From Clostridium sp. CAG:411 (GTDB lineage Bacteria > Bacillota > Clostridia > Lachnospirales > Lachnospiraceae), in assembly GCA_000437275.1 (NCBI GenBank), contig FR899712.1, positions 1-44,926 on the forward strand: DNA of 44,926 nucleotides. The letters are read 5' to 3'. Position numbers and translations under genes: made by a program. Below the pieces are notes generated by a model. That model was not told where the DNA came from and did no database searches. It saw only the letters and a program-made list of their open reading frames with translations. Below, one piece after another: positions 1 to 9,011 of this stretch (the stretch's first letter is position 1; the number at the start of each line of letters is the position of its first letter).

Positions 1-19
1 TTCCCGTAGGAGTCACTAA

Positions 20-90
20 GGCGACATAGCCAAGTGGTAAGGCATGGGTCTGCAACACCCTGATCACCAGTTCAAATCTGGTTGTCGCCT
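20..90 (+). tRNA. tRNA-Cys (GCA)
   Basis: A complete cloverleaf can be drawn. The acceptor stem pairs GGCGACA with TGTCGCC, with T as discriminator base. The anticodon loop CTGCAAC carries GCA, and the T-arm reads CCAG-TTCAAAT-CTGG. CCA is not encoded. No other tRNA is visible next to it, but the window begins only 19 bases upstream, so a longer tRNA cluster to the left cannot be excluded. Confidence 0.96.
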
Positions 91-128
91 CTATTTTTTT
101 ATAGATGAATATTTGATTTATAATAAAG

Positions 129-165
129 AATGGTTATTGCATGGTAAAATGTAATAACCATTTTG
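129..165 (+). terminator. Terminator-like hairpin after tRNA-Cys
   Basis: A 14-bp stem (129-142 with 149-162, one G-T wobble) closes a GGTAAA loop and runs into TTTT at 161-164. It is the first strong hairpin after the tRNA and probably ends its transcript. A T-run right behind the tRNA (93-100) may also help. Confidence 0.6.
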
Positions 166-330
166 TTATATAGAAATATATTTTCTTCCCAAGAGAGGTA
201 CGTTTGTAAATTTCTATCTAACATCTATTTTCTTTTTCGAACATATTGGAGAAGTAATAAGGAAGAAATTGCAACGTTTTTTTTAACAGTTATCTTTTTC
301 ATGGAAATTGGAAAAATGAAGTATAAATAG
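166..330. other. A+T-rich gap, no gene seen
   Basis: Between the tRNA terminator and the hairpin at 331 the sequence is A+T-rich and free of convincing start codons with ribosome binding sites. I see no RNA gene, repeat or mobile element in it. Confidence 0.5.
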
Positions 331-370
331 AAATCACCAAATGCTGCAAGGACACAGCTTTTGGTGATTT
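331..370. terminator. Hairpin at the 3' end of the HTH regulator gene
   Basis: An 11-bp perfect stem (331-341 with 360-370), one T-T mismatch and a further 4 bp (343-346 with 355-358) close an 8-base loop. It lies 50 bases past the stop codon of the leftward HTH gene. T-rich bases follow on both strands, so it could stop transcription in either direction. The T-run is imperfect. Confidence 0.5.
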
Positions 371-422
371 TATGGTAATTATTTTAAATTCGTATTATCC
401 TACTTATCTTGTTTTCCCTTAT

Positions 423-2156
423 TTATCTCTCAACAATCGGAACAATCATATTTTCAAAGGCAGACCTCATTTTGGGATGGCATATCAAAAAATGAATCGT
501 AGGGGCTTTATTTTTAGAAACAATAACCCATTTGCCTTCATGTATGGAAATCTGTATGTTTCGAAAAGCGGATACAGAGATTTCTTTGAATGTATAATTA
601 GAAATATTTTTTTGAAAGTTTTGTATTTGTTTCTTATGTTCTTGATAGTCTTGCCAAGTGTAGAAAATATCATGTTCATAGAACATATTTGAGAGAGATA
701 AGGTCATAGGGAATTGTTGAAATTCCTTTTCAGATATTTCTGGTATTTCATCAGTAATATGGCTATGTAGTAAAATTTCATTTGTTATTTTCCGTTGTTT
801 GTTCACGTAATTCATGATTTTTGTTTGATCGGTTTGCGTAATATTATTTCTAGTCAAAATTTTGCAGATTAGCTCATCGGTTGCTGTATATAATGGTAGA
901 GATGAAAGAATATTGCGTCTGTTACCTTTGGTTTGTGCATCATTTTGTAAAAAAGTATGATAAACCTGTTCAGATTCTTTTAAATAAATTTCCATAAGTG
1001 GAGATGCTTTAGATAAAAGTTGTTCAGCTTGTTTCTTATAGTATGAGACTTCATCTTTGTTTTTGGTTAAATAATATTTTCCTTCGTTGTGATACCCACT
1101 AATTGCCTCACCTGTTAATGCTGCTGCACCGGATACTTTTAAAAGATGAGAGAACACATTGTTTTGTACACCTTTTAAGTAATAAGGGGAAACTTGTCCG
1201 GTCATGTACATAGGTATCCAGCTTTCCAGTCCCAACATCATATCTTCAAAGGAGCGATCTATATTATGAATTTGGTTTAGATGAAGACCTTTCTTTAACA
1301 TCAGAGCCATACCAAACATCCATTTTTTAGGAAAGTCGGGGTCTTTAGCCATTTCTCCCATAGGCATATCGCTGTACATCGTGACAGGGCTTTGCGATTT
1401 AGAAAGTACAGTTGCCTTTAAAAAAGCCAGTTCACTATCCATCATTTCCTTTAAACCAAAGTAATTTCTGGAGGTAGGAAGTTGAAATGGTGCAGAGGGA
1501 ACTTTAAGTTTGTCAAAATGAATCACACGAATATATTCATTTAAGTCAAATTTATCTAGTTTTTCTAAAAAGTTATTTAGACCGTCGTTTGAGGTTTCTG
1601 TTCCATGTACAAGCCAATCCGTCAGGAGAGAACGGTAGGTCGTGTCAGCTGCTAAATCGTCACTATTACAATTAATAAGACTTGCTATAATTGCTTTTTG
1701 GGAGGAGGTCTGATAACGACGAACGATAAAATCAGAAATCCCCCAAATAAATTCCTTTGGTTTGGCTACTTGTCTTTGCCCGTTTCGAATGCGAGAAATG
1801 TAAGAAGAATCGTAATTTAAAAACTTAGCAAGTTCTGAGATGTTAATAGATAAGGCGGTAAGTAGTTTGTTAAAATTCGCCTGAAATTTTGCGGGATCAA
1901 TCGTTTCTAGTTGAACAAACTCTAAAAAAGTGTCTGAAATTGATTCAATTGTAATATCTGAAAAATGTTTCTGTTCTGCAATTGCAACAAGTCCTTTTAC
2001 CAAATTTGTAAAGTTTTGTGTATTTGCTTCTGGAACACGTTCTCCAGAACGATAACGACTTATGGTGGCTGCAGAGAGACCAGAACTTTCTGCCAAGTCC
2101 TTTGCCGTGCAATCTAATAATTCAATATATTCATTTAATTTATCTTTAAATTCCAT
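423..2156 (-). CDS. Large XRE-type regulator with two helix-turn-helix domains
   Basis: This 577-residue protein probably acts as a DNA-binding regulator in the cytoplasm. Residues about 5-40 form a Cro/C1-type HTH (AKDLAESSGLSAATISRYRSG). Residues about 93-130 form a second one (ISELAKFLNYDSSYISRIRNG). The remaining ~440 residues match no domain I recognise; they are soluble, with no signal peptide or clear membrane segment. The start at 2156 has GGAGG 11-15 bases upstream on the minus strand. The gene diverges from a secreted-protein locus and may control it. Two HTH units plus a long sensor-like tail are unusual for an XRE protein. The HTH assignment is firm; target and signal are unknown. 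Confidence 0.85.
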   Translation of the reverse strand: MEFKDKLNEYIELLDCTAKDLAESSGLSAATISRYRSGERVPEANTQNFTNLVKGLVAIAEQKHFSDITIESISDTFLEFVQLETIDPAKFQANFNKLLTALSINISELAKFLNYDSSYISRIRNGQRQVAKPKEFIWGISDFIVRRYQTSSQKAIIASLINCNSDDLAADTTYRSLLTDWLVHGTETSNDGLNNFLEKLDKFDLNEYIRVIHFDKLKVPSAPFQLPTSRNYFGLKEMMDSELAFLKATVLSKSQSPVTMYSDMPMGEMAKDPDFPKKWMFGMALMLKKGLHLNQIHNIDRSFEDMMLGLESWIPMYMTGQVSPYYLKGVQNNVFSHLLKVSGAAALTGEAISGYHNEGKYYLTKNKDEVSYYKKQAEQLLSKASPLMEIYLKESEQVYHTFLQNDAQTKGNRRNILSSLPLYTATDELICKILTRNNITQTDQTKIMNYVNKQRKITNEILLHSHITDEIPEISEKEFQQFPMTLSLSNMFYEHDIFYTWQDYQEHKKQIQNFQKNISNYTFKEISVSAFRNIQISIHEGKWVIVSKNKAPTIHFLICHPKMRSAFENMIVPIVER

Positions 2157-2207
2157 GTGTTTGTCATACCTCCGCTGTGTATATGTAACTATTGTGTATC
2201 TTTTATT

Positions 2208-2235
2208 ATTATATAGAAGCTAGTAAAAATAGCAA
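2208..2235 (-). promoter_or_regulatory. Sigma-A-like promoter of the tandem-HTH gene
   Basis: On the minus strand, TTGCTA (2235-2230) and a perfect TATAAT (2213-2208) are separated by 16 bases, placing a start about 45 bases upstream of the regulator's ATG. Confidence 0.6.
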
Positions 2236-2310
2236 TAGATAAATATTATATTACGCATAAAATAAAAATTTTTAAAATTTCTCAATTGTCATTGACATAT
2301 TGGAAATATA

Positions 2311-2339
2311 TGAAAAAGATTTACAGTTATTGGTATAAT
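2311..2339 (+). promoter_or_regulatory. Extended -10 promoter of the secreted-protein locus
   Basis: TATAAT at 2334-2339 is preceded by TGG, giving an extended -10. The -35 (TGAAAA, 17-base spacer) is poor. It diverges from the HTH-gene promoter with about 75 bases between them, so one protein bound there could affect both. Confidence 0.55.
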
Positions 2340-2382
2340 GAATAGGTAATATAAACAAGCAAAAGAAAGAGGAGGAATTTAT

Positions 2383-4241
2383 ATGGGGAAAAATTAAAAG
2401 ATTGGGGATTGTTTTGTTTCATATTATGTTTGATGTGTACAATTATTAAAGTTCCAATTCATGCTGCGGATGGACCTAATGCAGATCCAACATATAGTTG
2501 TGCATTTATTGGTATTGGTACAGTTAATTCGGAGGATTCTAATGCAGTGGATGAGATGCAATATCTGTATAATGTACGATAACCAGAAAGTGAAATAACT
2601 ATGCAGGGGGTAACATATGATAAGTCAACAAATACAATTACCTTGCAGGATTATGATGGAAAGAATAAAGCAATTATAACAAATGAGATGGGAGATGATT
2701 TGAAGGTTAATGTGATTGGCACTAATCATATTAGACAGCTTTATGCGTATGGCTATGGTTATGGTGGAAGTGTCACATTAACGGGCGATGGAACGTTATT
2801 AATTAATGAAGATAAGGCAAGTATTTCACCAATTTATTTGGATGCAGAAGAAGCGAATGCGAAAGTTACGATTAGTAAGGATATTACTTTAAAGATGTTT
2901 ACAGCACAAACGGATGTTACGCCGCTGATTAGTGTGCAGTATACGGCTGCTTCAGAAAAAGGGATTTTCTTTGAAAATAATGATGCAAGGAATGAAAAGG
3001 TGGAAAAAAACTCTGTAAGATCGTCCAATTTAATACATAAAGTGTATTGTTTAGATAAGGATACTTCGTTATATCCTTGTACACCTAAAGATAATACGGA
3101 TACAGAGATGTATGGTGCTCTTTCTTACGATTATGATGTGGAGACGAATAAAATGAAATATGAGATTTACAAAATCGTAAAGGATGAAGAATTGGGGATT
3201 TTAGCAGAAAAAGCGGTAGATGCCGCAGGCAATGCTCGTAGTGCAGATGAATTTATTATAGACGAAACAGAAGCTACGATGAAAGCTACTATTTTGAATC
3301 AGTTTTCATTATATTCACTGGTTACCTATAAACGGAATGATAATCCAAATGATGAACTAGGCTATGCTTGCAAGATGTTTAGTGAAAATTATAACGGAGT
3401 GGATTTGGGGTCTTTTTATTCTATGTATAAAATAGTGCAAAAGGATGGAAAGTTGTTTGGAGTGCCTGTGGAAGGTCAGCAACGTGTGCCAAAAGAAAAT
3501 AAGGATATTCTTTCCCTTTATACAGCTATGGAGGGACCGGAAAGATATTTTTACAGTTATTATGGTACTTCAGAAGCAGAATCTGATAGCAATGAATCCT
3601 GTGTGAATGGTCATGATTTAGAGACAAATATAGAAAAAGCCACTGACAAAAAAGATGGACAGATTATAACAAAGTGTGCAACCTGTAATCAGATTATATC
3701 TATTGCAACAATTTCTAAGATTTCAAATATCCAGTTAGATAAAGATTGTTATATTTATAATGGCAAATTGCAGGTGCCAAATGTTTCTATAAAAGATCAA
3801 ATGGGAAAGGAGCTTACGGCAGATTCCTATGAAATCACTTATCCTAAAAATGCAACTAAGGTTGGAAAATATAGTATTTTAGTTACATTGAAGGGAGATT
3901 ATTATGCTGGAAATATTACGGAAGACTTTACGATTATACCAAAAGATACTGCGTTTACAAAGCTATCTTTGTCAAAGCGAAAAATAGTTGCAAAGTGGAA
4001 GAAGCAAACCAGCCAGACAACGGGATATCAGATTCAATACGCTACTTATAGTAAGTTTAGAAAAAATGTAGTAACAGAAACCATTAATAAAAATAAAACA
4101 ACGACAAAAGTGCTTGCAAAAACAAAAGCAGGGAAGAAGTATTATGTGCGAATTAGAACCTATAAACAAATAAAGGTAAATAATAAAAATCTAAAGCTGT
4201 ATTCTTCTTGGGGAAAGGTGAAAAGTATAAAAATAAATTAA
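2383..4241 (+). pseudogene. Broken secreted-protein gene (frameshift near start plus in-frame stop)
   Basis: A GGAGG site (2371-2375) leads to ATG 2383, but this frame stops after four codons (TAA 2395). Adding one base in the G/A run 2385-2393 would open a frame that encodes a signal peptide (core LFCFILCLMCTIIKV, end IHAA) and continues to TAA at 2580-2582. The same frame reopens at once and runs to 4241; an internal ATG at 2601 gives 546 residues without a signal. The C-terminal ~210 residues hold a CATC zinc-knuckle-like segment, an Ig-like stretch and an fn3-like end (TTGYQIQY, YYVRIRTYK), as in the intact surface protein downstream. I read it as a recent pseudogene. An internal start, or a sequencing error at the A-run, would not explain the second stop. 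Confidence 0.75.
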
Positions 4242-4312
4242 ATGCAGTTTGTAGTCTTTCATGGGAGACATAACGGAAGTCCAGCTAATAGATATAAATG
4301 ATAATTATCTAG

Positions 4313-4352
4313 GATAACATCTGAAGAAGGAAGATATCCTTCTTCTGTTATC
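4313..4352 (+). terminator. Long hairpin after the broken gene
   Basis: A perfect 9-bp stem (4323-4331 with 4337-4345, loop about 5 bases) sits inside an outer 6-bp stem (4313-4318 with 4347-4352). No T-run follows directly, so termination is uncertain; it may only protect or process the RNA. Confidence 0.4.
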
Positions 4353-4375
4353 TGATATATAAACTTATTAACCAA

Positions 4376-4392
4376 GTAGTCTTATTGACTAC
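4376..4392. other. Inverted repeat upstream of the BspA-like gene
   Basis: GTAGTC and GACTAC flank TTATT, 27 bases before the start codon. It could be an operator or a small RNA hairpin. The TATACT at 4401 sits too close to the ribosome binding site to be a promoter for this gene. Confidence 0.3.
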
Positions 4393-4419
4393 ATCATTAT
4401 TATACTAGGGGGGATTTAT

Positions 4420-7400
4420 ATGGGAATGAAGCGATGTTATGGCTGGATGTTGGCAATGGTTTTACTTTTGATAATATTGAATCTGCCCGTGGTGACAGCG
4501 TATGCAGCCACGGAGCAGCAGTCTGGAGAGTATGTGTACACGGAGCGCAATGATGGCACGGTGGAGATTACTGAGTACAAGGGGCATACCACGGCAAATC
4601 TGAAGATCCCGTCTACTTTGGATGGCAAAAAGGTTACTGCCATTGGCGAAACAGTGTTTATGAGACGGGACGAACTGAAAACCGTGACCGTACCCGATGG
4701 GGTGCAGACCATCGGTTCCTTTGCTTTTGCTTATTGTTATAATTTGAAATCGGTGTCTTTACCTAATGGGTTGAAAGATATTGCCCGTGGTGCATTCAAT
4801 AATTGTAATATGCTGACCGAACCACAGATCCCGGAAACGGTGACTCATGTGGGTAGTGATGCTTTTACTGAGAGCGGATATGACGTAGCGGCTAATTATA
4901 AGAATAACACGCTGTATTTGAATGGTTGGATGATAGGTGCATCCGATAAACTAACAAATGTAGATAGTTTTCAGGTGGCGGAGGGTACTGTGGGTCTTGC
5001 GGACGATGCATTTCCTTCTACAAATTTAACCACATTACAATTGCCGGCTAGTTTGTGCTATATCGGTGAAGGTGCTTTTATAAACTGTTCTGAGTTGAAA
5101 ACGGTGCAATTGGCTGCTAACAACACGGCGTTGGCTGTGCAGGACAATGTGTTGTATAACGCGGACAAAACTTGCCTATATCTCTATCCCAGAGGCAAGA
5201 AGGAGAGTGTCTATACTGCGCCATCTACATTGACTACTGTGGCACCGTATGCTTTTTATTGCAACGATATGATTCAATCCGTCAGTTTACCCAATAGTGT
5301 GACGCATATTGGTAACCATGCTTTTGCCAGCTGCAGCGAGTTGGTTTCAGCACCGTTACCTACTGGTTTGACGAGCATTGGTGACTGCTGTTTTATGTAT
5401 TGCTATCATTTGCAAAATGTTACCCTGCCTACGGGGGTAACAGAATTACCTGAATCGGTGTTCCAGGGATGTTCAGAATTGACGGAAATGATCCTGCCAG
5501 TCGGACTGAAGTCTATTGGTGCTAGTGCCTTTTATGGATGCGAAAAAATCACAGCATTTACTATTCCAGACACTGTGAACACCATAGGTGATATGGCTTT
5601 TAAAGATTGCCAGGCTCTGGAGCAGGTAAAATTGCCATCAACACTAAAAGTGATTCCTGCGCAGGCCTTTGACAGCTGCGAAACGTTAAAGTCTATCACT
5701 TTGCCTTCAACTCTGATTAAGATTGAGTTTGGTGCTTTCCAGGATTCTGGGTTGAAGAGTGTGTATATTCCAGATGGTGTGACCGAGGTGGAAGAGAGTG
5801 CTTTTAAATACAGCCAGTTGCAGTCTGCACGTTTGCCGGAGGGATTAACAGCCATTCGTGCTCATGCCTTTGATGGGCTGCCGCTGGAGCAGGTAAACAT
5901 TCCAAGTACGGTCAAAGTGATTGAGCTAGGTGCTTTTTCTGGTGCTCACTTTTCCACCATCAAACTGCCAAGCGGTCTACAGGAAATTTATCCAGAGGCC
6001 TTCAGCTATTGTCGCCAGATGACTTCAATTACCATTCCAGATGGTGTGACCCGGTTGGAAGAGAGTACATTTGAGGAGTGCAGTGCACTGACCTCTGTGC
6101 AGCTGCCAAAGAATTTGAAACGCATTGAGAGTTTTGGATTTCGTCAGTGTCGCTCTTTGGCCTCAATTACTATTCCTGAGGGCGTGACTTATATGGGCAG
6201 CAGTGTGTTTGATTCTTGTACAGCATTGACCTCCGTGCAGTTTCCCTCTACCTTGAAAGTAATGGGAGACACAGTTTTTTATGAGTGTAAAAGCCTGACG
6301 AATGTGATATTACCTGACGGATTGGAGCAGATGGGTAATCTGGTATTCGCTTACACTACCATTACAGACGTATCTTGTCCTTCAGAGTTGAAAAAGGTAG
6401 GGTACAATCCTTTTGATCAGACCCCATTTGCCGCAGCGCAAACCTCTCAGGGCATCTATTGGGGGGATTGGATCATCGGTTATGAAAATTGCGAGGGTAA
6501 TTCTGTGGAGACTGTGTATATCAAGGACGGTACCCGCCATATTGCGGATCATGTGTTTGCACCAACCATGGCACAGGGGCATAATAACTATTATATGAAA
6601 TATATTAATCTGCCAGAGTCACTGGAGAGCATTGGCGAAGGAGCGCTGGCCTATAACAGTTTTACCACTATTACTATTCCCAAGAATGTTAAGGTTATTG
6701 ACGACTATGCGTTCTCCAACTGTCATGATTTAAAAAAGGTGACATTGTCGGAAGGATTGTTGTCGCTGGGTGAGATTGTTTTCACTGGCTGTGGAAATTT
6801 GACAAGTATCAATTTGCCCTCTACCTTACAGCATATTGGGTCAAATGCATTTATTGGCACTTCAATTATAGAGAAACAGTCTGGTCAGGAAATACAGTAT
6901 GTGGATAAGTGGGTGGTTGCCTCTTCTGGTGGTGGCAATTTGAATATTGCAAACGGTACAGTTGGAATCTGTGATTATGCGTTTTTTAATTGCACAGTCG
7001 GTCAGATTACTGTACCCGTTAGCATTAAGTATATGGGAAATCAATGTATGGGCTATAAGCAGTCAGGCGATACAATCAGTCCGTATAGTGGGTTCAAGAT
7101 GGTTTGTTACACCAATTCTGCTGCACACGTTTATGCCAAGAAATATGGTGTGAATTATACACTGATTTGTAATCACCAGTACGAGACGGTAACCAACAAG
7201 GCTACCATTTCTAATGATGGTCAGACTTACAAAAAGTGTGCTACCTGCGGTGATGTTACTGATAAAACGGTGATTGCCAAAGTATCTAATATTACTTTGA
7301 GTAAAAACTCTTATACCCATAATGGCAAGGTACAAAAACCAGCCGTGATTGTTAAAGATAGTAAAGGTAAAATGCTCGAGAACGGCACGGACTACACGGT

Positions 7401-7809
7401 GATATATCCTAATGGTATGGAAAATGTGGACCAATATACCGTCAAGGTGATTCTTGATGGTAGCAATTACAGTGGTAGTAAGTCTTTGACCTACAATATC
7501 AATCCTAAAGGTACTATTGTGTCTAAAGTGACTGCCGCTAAGAGTGGTTTCAAAGTCATTTGGAGAAAGCAGGATAAGCAAACTACTGGCTATGAAGTGC
7601 AGTATAGTGCATCTTCCAACTTCAAAAAGAGAAACAAGACTGTATTAGCAAGAAAAAATAGCATCACATCAAAGTCTATCAGCAAGCTGATCGCTAAAAA
7701 GAAGTATTATGTGCGAGTGCGTACCTATAAGATCATTAAGGTCAATGGGGAAAATGCCAAACTCTATTCCAACTGGAGCAAGGCTAAGAGCGTGACTACC
7801 AAAAAATAA
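4420..7809 (+). CDS. BspA-like leucine-rich-repeat (LRR_5) surface protein
   Basis: This 1129-residue protein is probably exported and displayed on the cell surface. A signal peptide (residues 1 to about 30, ending VTAYAA) is followed by roughly 850 residues of 23-residue LRR_5 repeats with the pattern 'IPDGVT.I...AF..C..L..V.LP..L'. From residue 917 comes a CATC-containing segment, an Ig-like stretch and an fn3-like end. BspA relatives bind host proteins or mucus in other bacteria; here binding is inference. There is no LPxTG or SLH anchor, so the basic C-terminal module may attach it to the wall. ATG 4420 follows AGGGGGG; ATG 4426 is possible. The LRR part is visibly richer in G+C than the flanking genes, which suggests transfer. 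Confidence 0.9.
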   Translation: MGMKRCYGWMLAMVLLLIILNLPVVTAYAATEQQSGEYVYTERNDGTVEITEYKGHTTANLKIPSTLDGKKVTAIGETVFMRRDELKTVTVPDGVQTIGSFAFAYCYNLKSVSLPNGLKDIARGAFNNCNMLTEPQIPETVTHVGSDAFTESGYDVAANYKNNTLYLNGWMIGASDKLTNVDSFQVAEGTVGLADDAFPSTNLTTLQLPASLCYIGEGAFINCSELKTVQLAANNTALAVQDNVLYNADKTCLYLYPRGKKESVYTAPSTLTTVAPYAFYCNDMIQSVSLPNSVTHIGNHAFASCSELVSAPLPTGLTSIGDCCFMYCYHLQNVTLPTGVTELPESVFQGCSELTEMILPVGLKSIGASAFYGCEKITAFTIPDTVNTIGDMAFKDCQALEQVKLPSTLKVIPAQAFDSCETLKSITLPSTLIKIEFGAFQDSGLKSVYIPDGVTEVEESAFKYSQLQSARLPEGLTAIRAHAFDGLPLEQVNIPSTVKVIELGAFSGAHFSTIKLPSGLQEIYPEAFSYCRQMTSITIPDGVTRLEESTFEECSALTSVQLPKNLKRIESFGFRQCRSLASITIPEGVTYMGSSVFDSCTALTSVQFPSTLKVMGDTVFYECKSLTNVILPDGLEQMGNLVFAYTTITDVSCPSELKKVGYNPFDQTPFAAAQTSQGIYWGDWIIGYENCEGNSVETVYIKDGTRHIADHVFAPTMAQGHNNYYMKYINLPESLESIGEGALAYNSFTTITIPKNVKVIDDYAFSNCHDLKKVTLSEGLLSLGEIVFTGCGNLTSINLPSTLQHIGSNAFIGTSIIEKQSGQEIQYVDKWVVASSGGGNLNIANGTVGICDYAFFNCTVGQITVPVSIKYMGNQCMGYKQSGDTISPYSGFKMVCYTNSAAHVYAKKYGVNYTLICNHQYETVTNKATISNDGQTYKKCATCGDVTDKTVIAKVSNITLSKNSYTHNGKVQKPAVIVKDSKGKMLENGTDYTVIYPNGMENVDQYTVKVILDGSNYSGSKSLTYNINPKGTIVSKVTAAKSGFKVIWRKQDKQTTGYEVQYSASSNFKKRNKTVLARKNSITSKSISKLIAKKKYYVRVRTYKIIKVNGENAKLYSNWSKAKSVTTKK

Positions 7810-7872
7810 GCGGTGGAAATAGACGAGTGGAGGTTGCTAAAAAACTACATATATGATAAAAGTAAAGTAACT

Positions 7873-7905
7873 AAAAAATCCACCAGAATTTCTGGTGGAT
7901 TTTTT
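7873..7905. terminator. Bidirectional terminator between convergent genes
   Basis: A perfect 16-bp inverted repeat (7873-7888 with 7890-7905) begins with six A and ends with six T, giving a U-tract on both strands. It lies between the rightward surface-protein gene and the leftward SPFH gene and can serve both. Confidence 0.9.
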
Positions 7906-7960
7906 GGATAGTTACCTTGTATATTATTGAGGTGTTTTTAACGGTAAACCTCATCTTTGA

Positions 7961-8953
7961 CTAAATTAACTTTTGACCACAGTTAGGACAGAAGTTTGCT
8001 TCGCCAGTTTTTTGTCCGCAGTTAGGGCAAAAGTTTGGTTTAGCACCAGCAGTTTGGTTTGGTGCAGAATTCTGCTGAGCAGGCATAGAAGTTTGATTTT
8101 GTTGCATTGCAGCATTTACATTTTGCATCATTTGGTTGGCCATTGTCATGCCCATCATCATACCTGTCATATCAGATGCAACACCGCCTCCTTGTACCTT
8201 TCCAGAAGAGATACCATCGACCATCGATACTTGTTGGTAACGGTTCATATCACCAATCATAGATTGTTCTGCATTTTTGTTAATCATAGATTGCACATTT
8301 TCTGGATAATTGAAGCTCATTATATTGAAGGCAGTGATAGTAATACCAATATCATAAATCTGCATATCCAAATCACTTTTAATACCATTGCTGATATCAA
8401 AAGAATTTGCCATCAGATTAAACATATCTTTTCCTTCTTTGGCAATCCATTTCATCAAAAGCTGATCTAAAATAGAAGTGATACGTTGTTTTACATCTTC
8501 TACATAATAAGACTCTTTTACACCAGCAACCTTGTCAATCAATGCTATGTAGTCATTTACCTTGAATGTAAAGGTTCCGTTTGCACGAATAGGAAGTCCT
8601 CCTGGCATATTTGGTGCAGGGATATTGATTGCATTTTTCGTTCCCCATTTTACCTGAAATTCTTTGGTATTTACAAAGAGAACTTCTGCACGCATACCAC
8701 TGTTAAATCCGAACTTAAATCCCTTTAAAGTAGATAAAAATGGAATAATTTGTGATTCAATATCGTATTCTCCATCATCTTGAAAGATACCTTCTATACG
8801 TCCGTTGTGTAGGAAAATTGCATCCTGTCCAGGACGAATAATCAGTTTACTTCCTTTTTTGATTTCACGATTGCTCCATTTCCAGAAAATCATATCGTCA
8901 CGAAATTCTTCCCATTCTACAACATTTGCTAATTGTCCACTAAAAAAACCCAT
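7961..8953 (-). CDS. SPFH-domain protein with C-terminal zinc ribbon (YdjI-like)
   Basis: This 330-residue protein belongs to the SPFH ('virion core protein') family of Bacillus YdjI. The SPFH-like region covers about residues 20-240. A Met/Gln-rich linker (MTGMMMGMTMANQMMQ) follows, and two CPNCG knuckles at the C-terminus make a zinc ribbon. It is the last gene of the pspA operon. In Bacillus subtilis, YdjG and YdjH recruit YdjI, which interacts with PspA at the membrane, so a role in membrane-stress protection is likely. There is no transmembrane segment, so recruitment by its partners fits. The start is supported by AAAGGTG upstream on the minus strand. Confidence 0.88.
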   Translation of the reverse strand: MGFFSGQLANVVEWEEFRDDMIFWKWSNREIKKGSKLIIRPGQDAIFLHNGRIEGIFQDDGEYDIESQIIPFLSTLKGFKFGFNSGMRAEVLFVNTKEFQVKWGTKNAINIPAPNMPGGLPIRANGTFTFKVNDYIALIDKVAGVKESYYVEDVKQRITSILDQLLMKWIAKEGKDMFNLMANSFDISNGIKSDLDMQIYDIGITITAFNIMSFNYPENVQSMINKNAEQSMIGDMNRYQQVSMVDGISSGKVQGGGVASDMTGMMMGMTMANQMMQNVNAAMQQNQTSMPAQQNSAPNQTAGAKPNFCPNCGQKTGEANFCPNCGQKLI

Positions 8954-9011
8954 AAAATCTCACCTTTCTATTAATTATATTGCTTACTGTTTTTTATCAT
9001 TTACTATTCTA

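Noticed and set aside
372..692. Rightward open frame of 106 codons
   Set aside because: It lies on the opposite strand of the HTH regulator, begins in the hairpin at 331-370, has no ribosome binding site and encodes a low-likelihood protein.
4387..4406. TTGACT and TATACT before the BspA-like gene
   Set aside because: The spacer is about 10 bases and the TATACT abuts the ribosome binding site, leaving no room for a leader.
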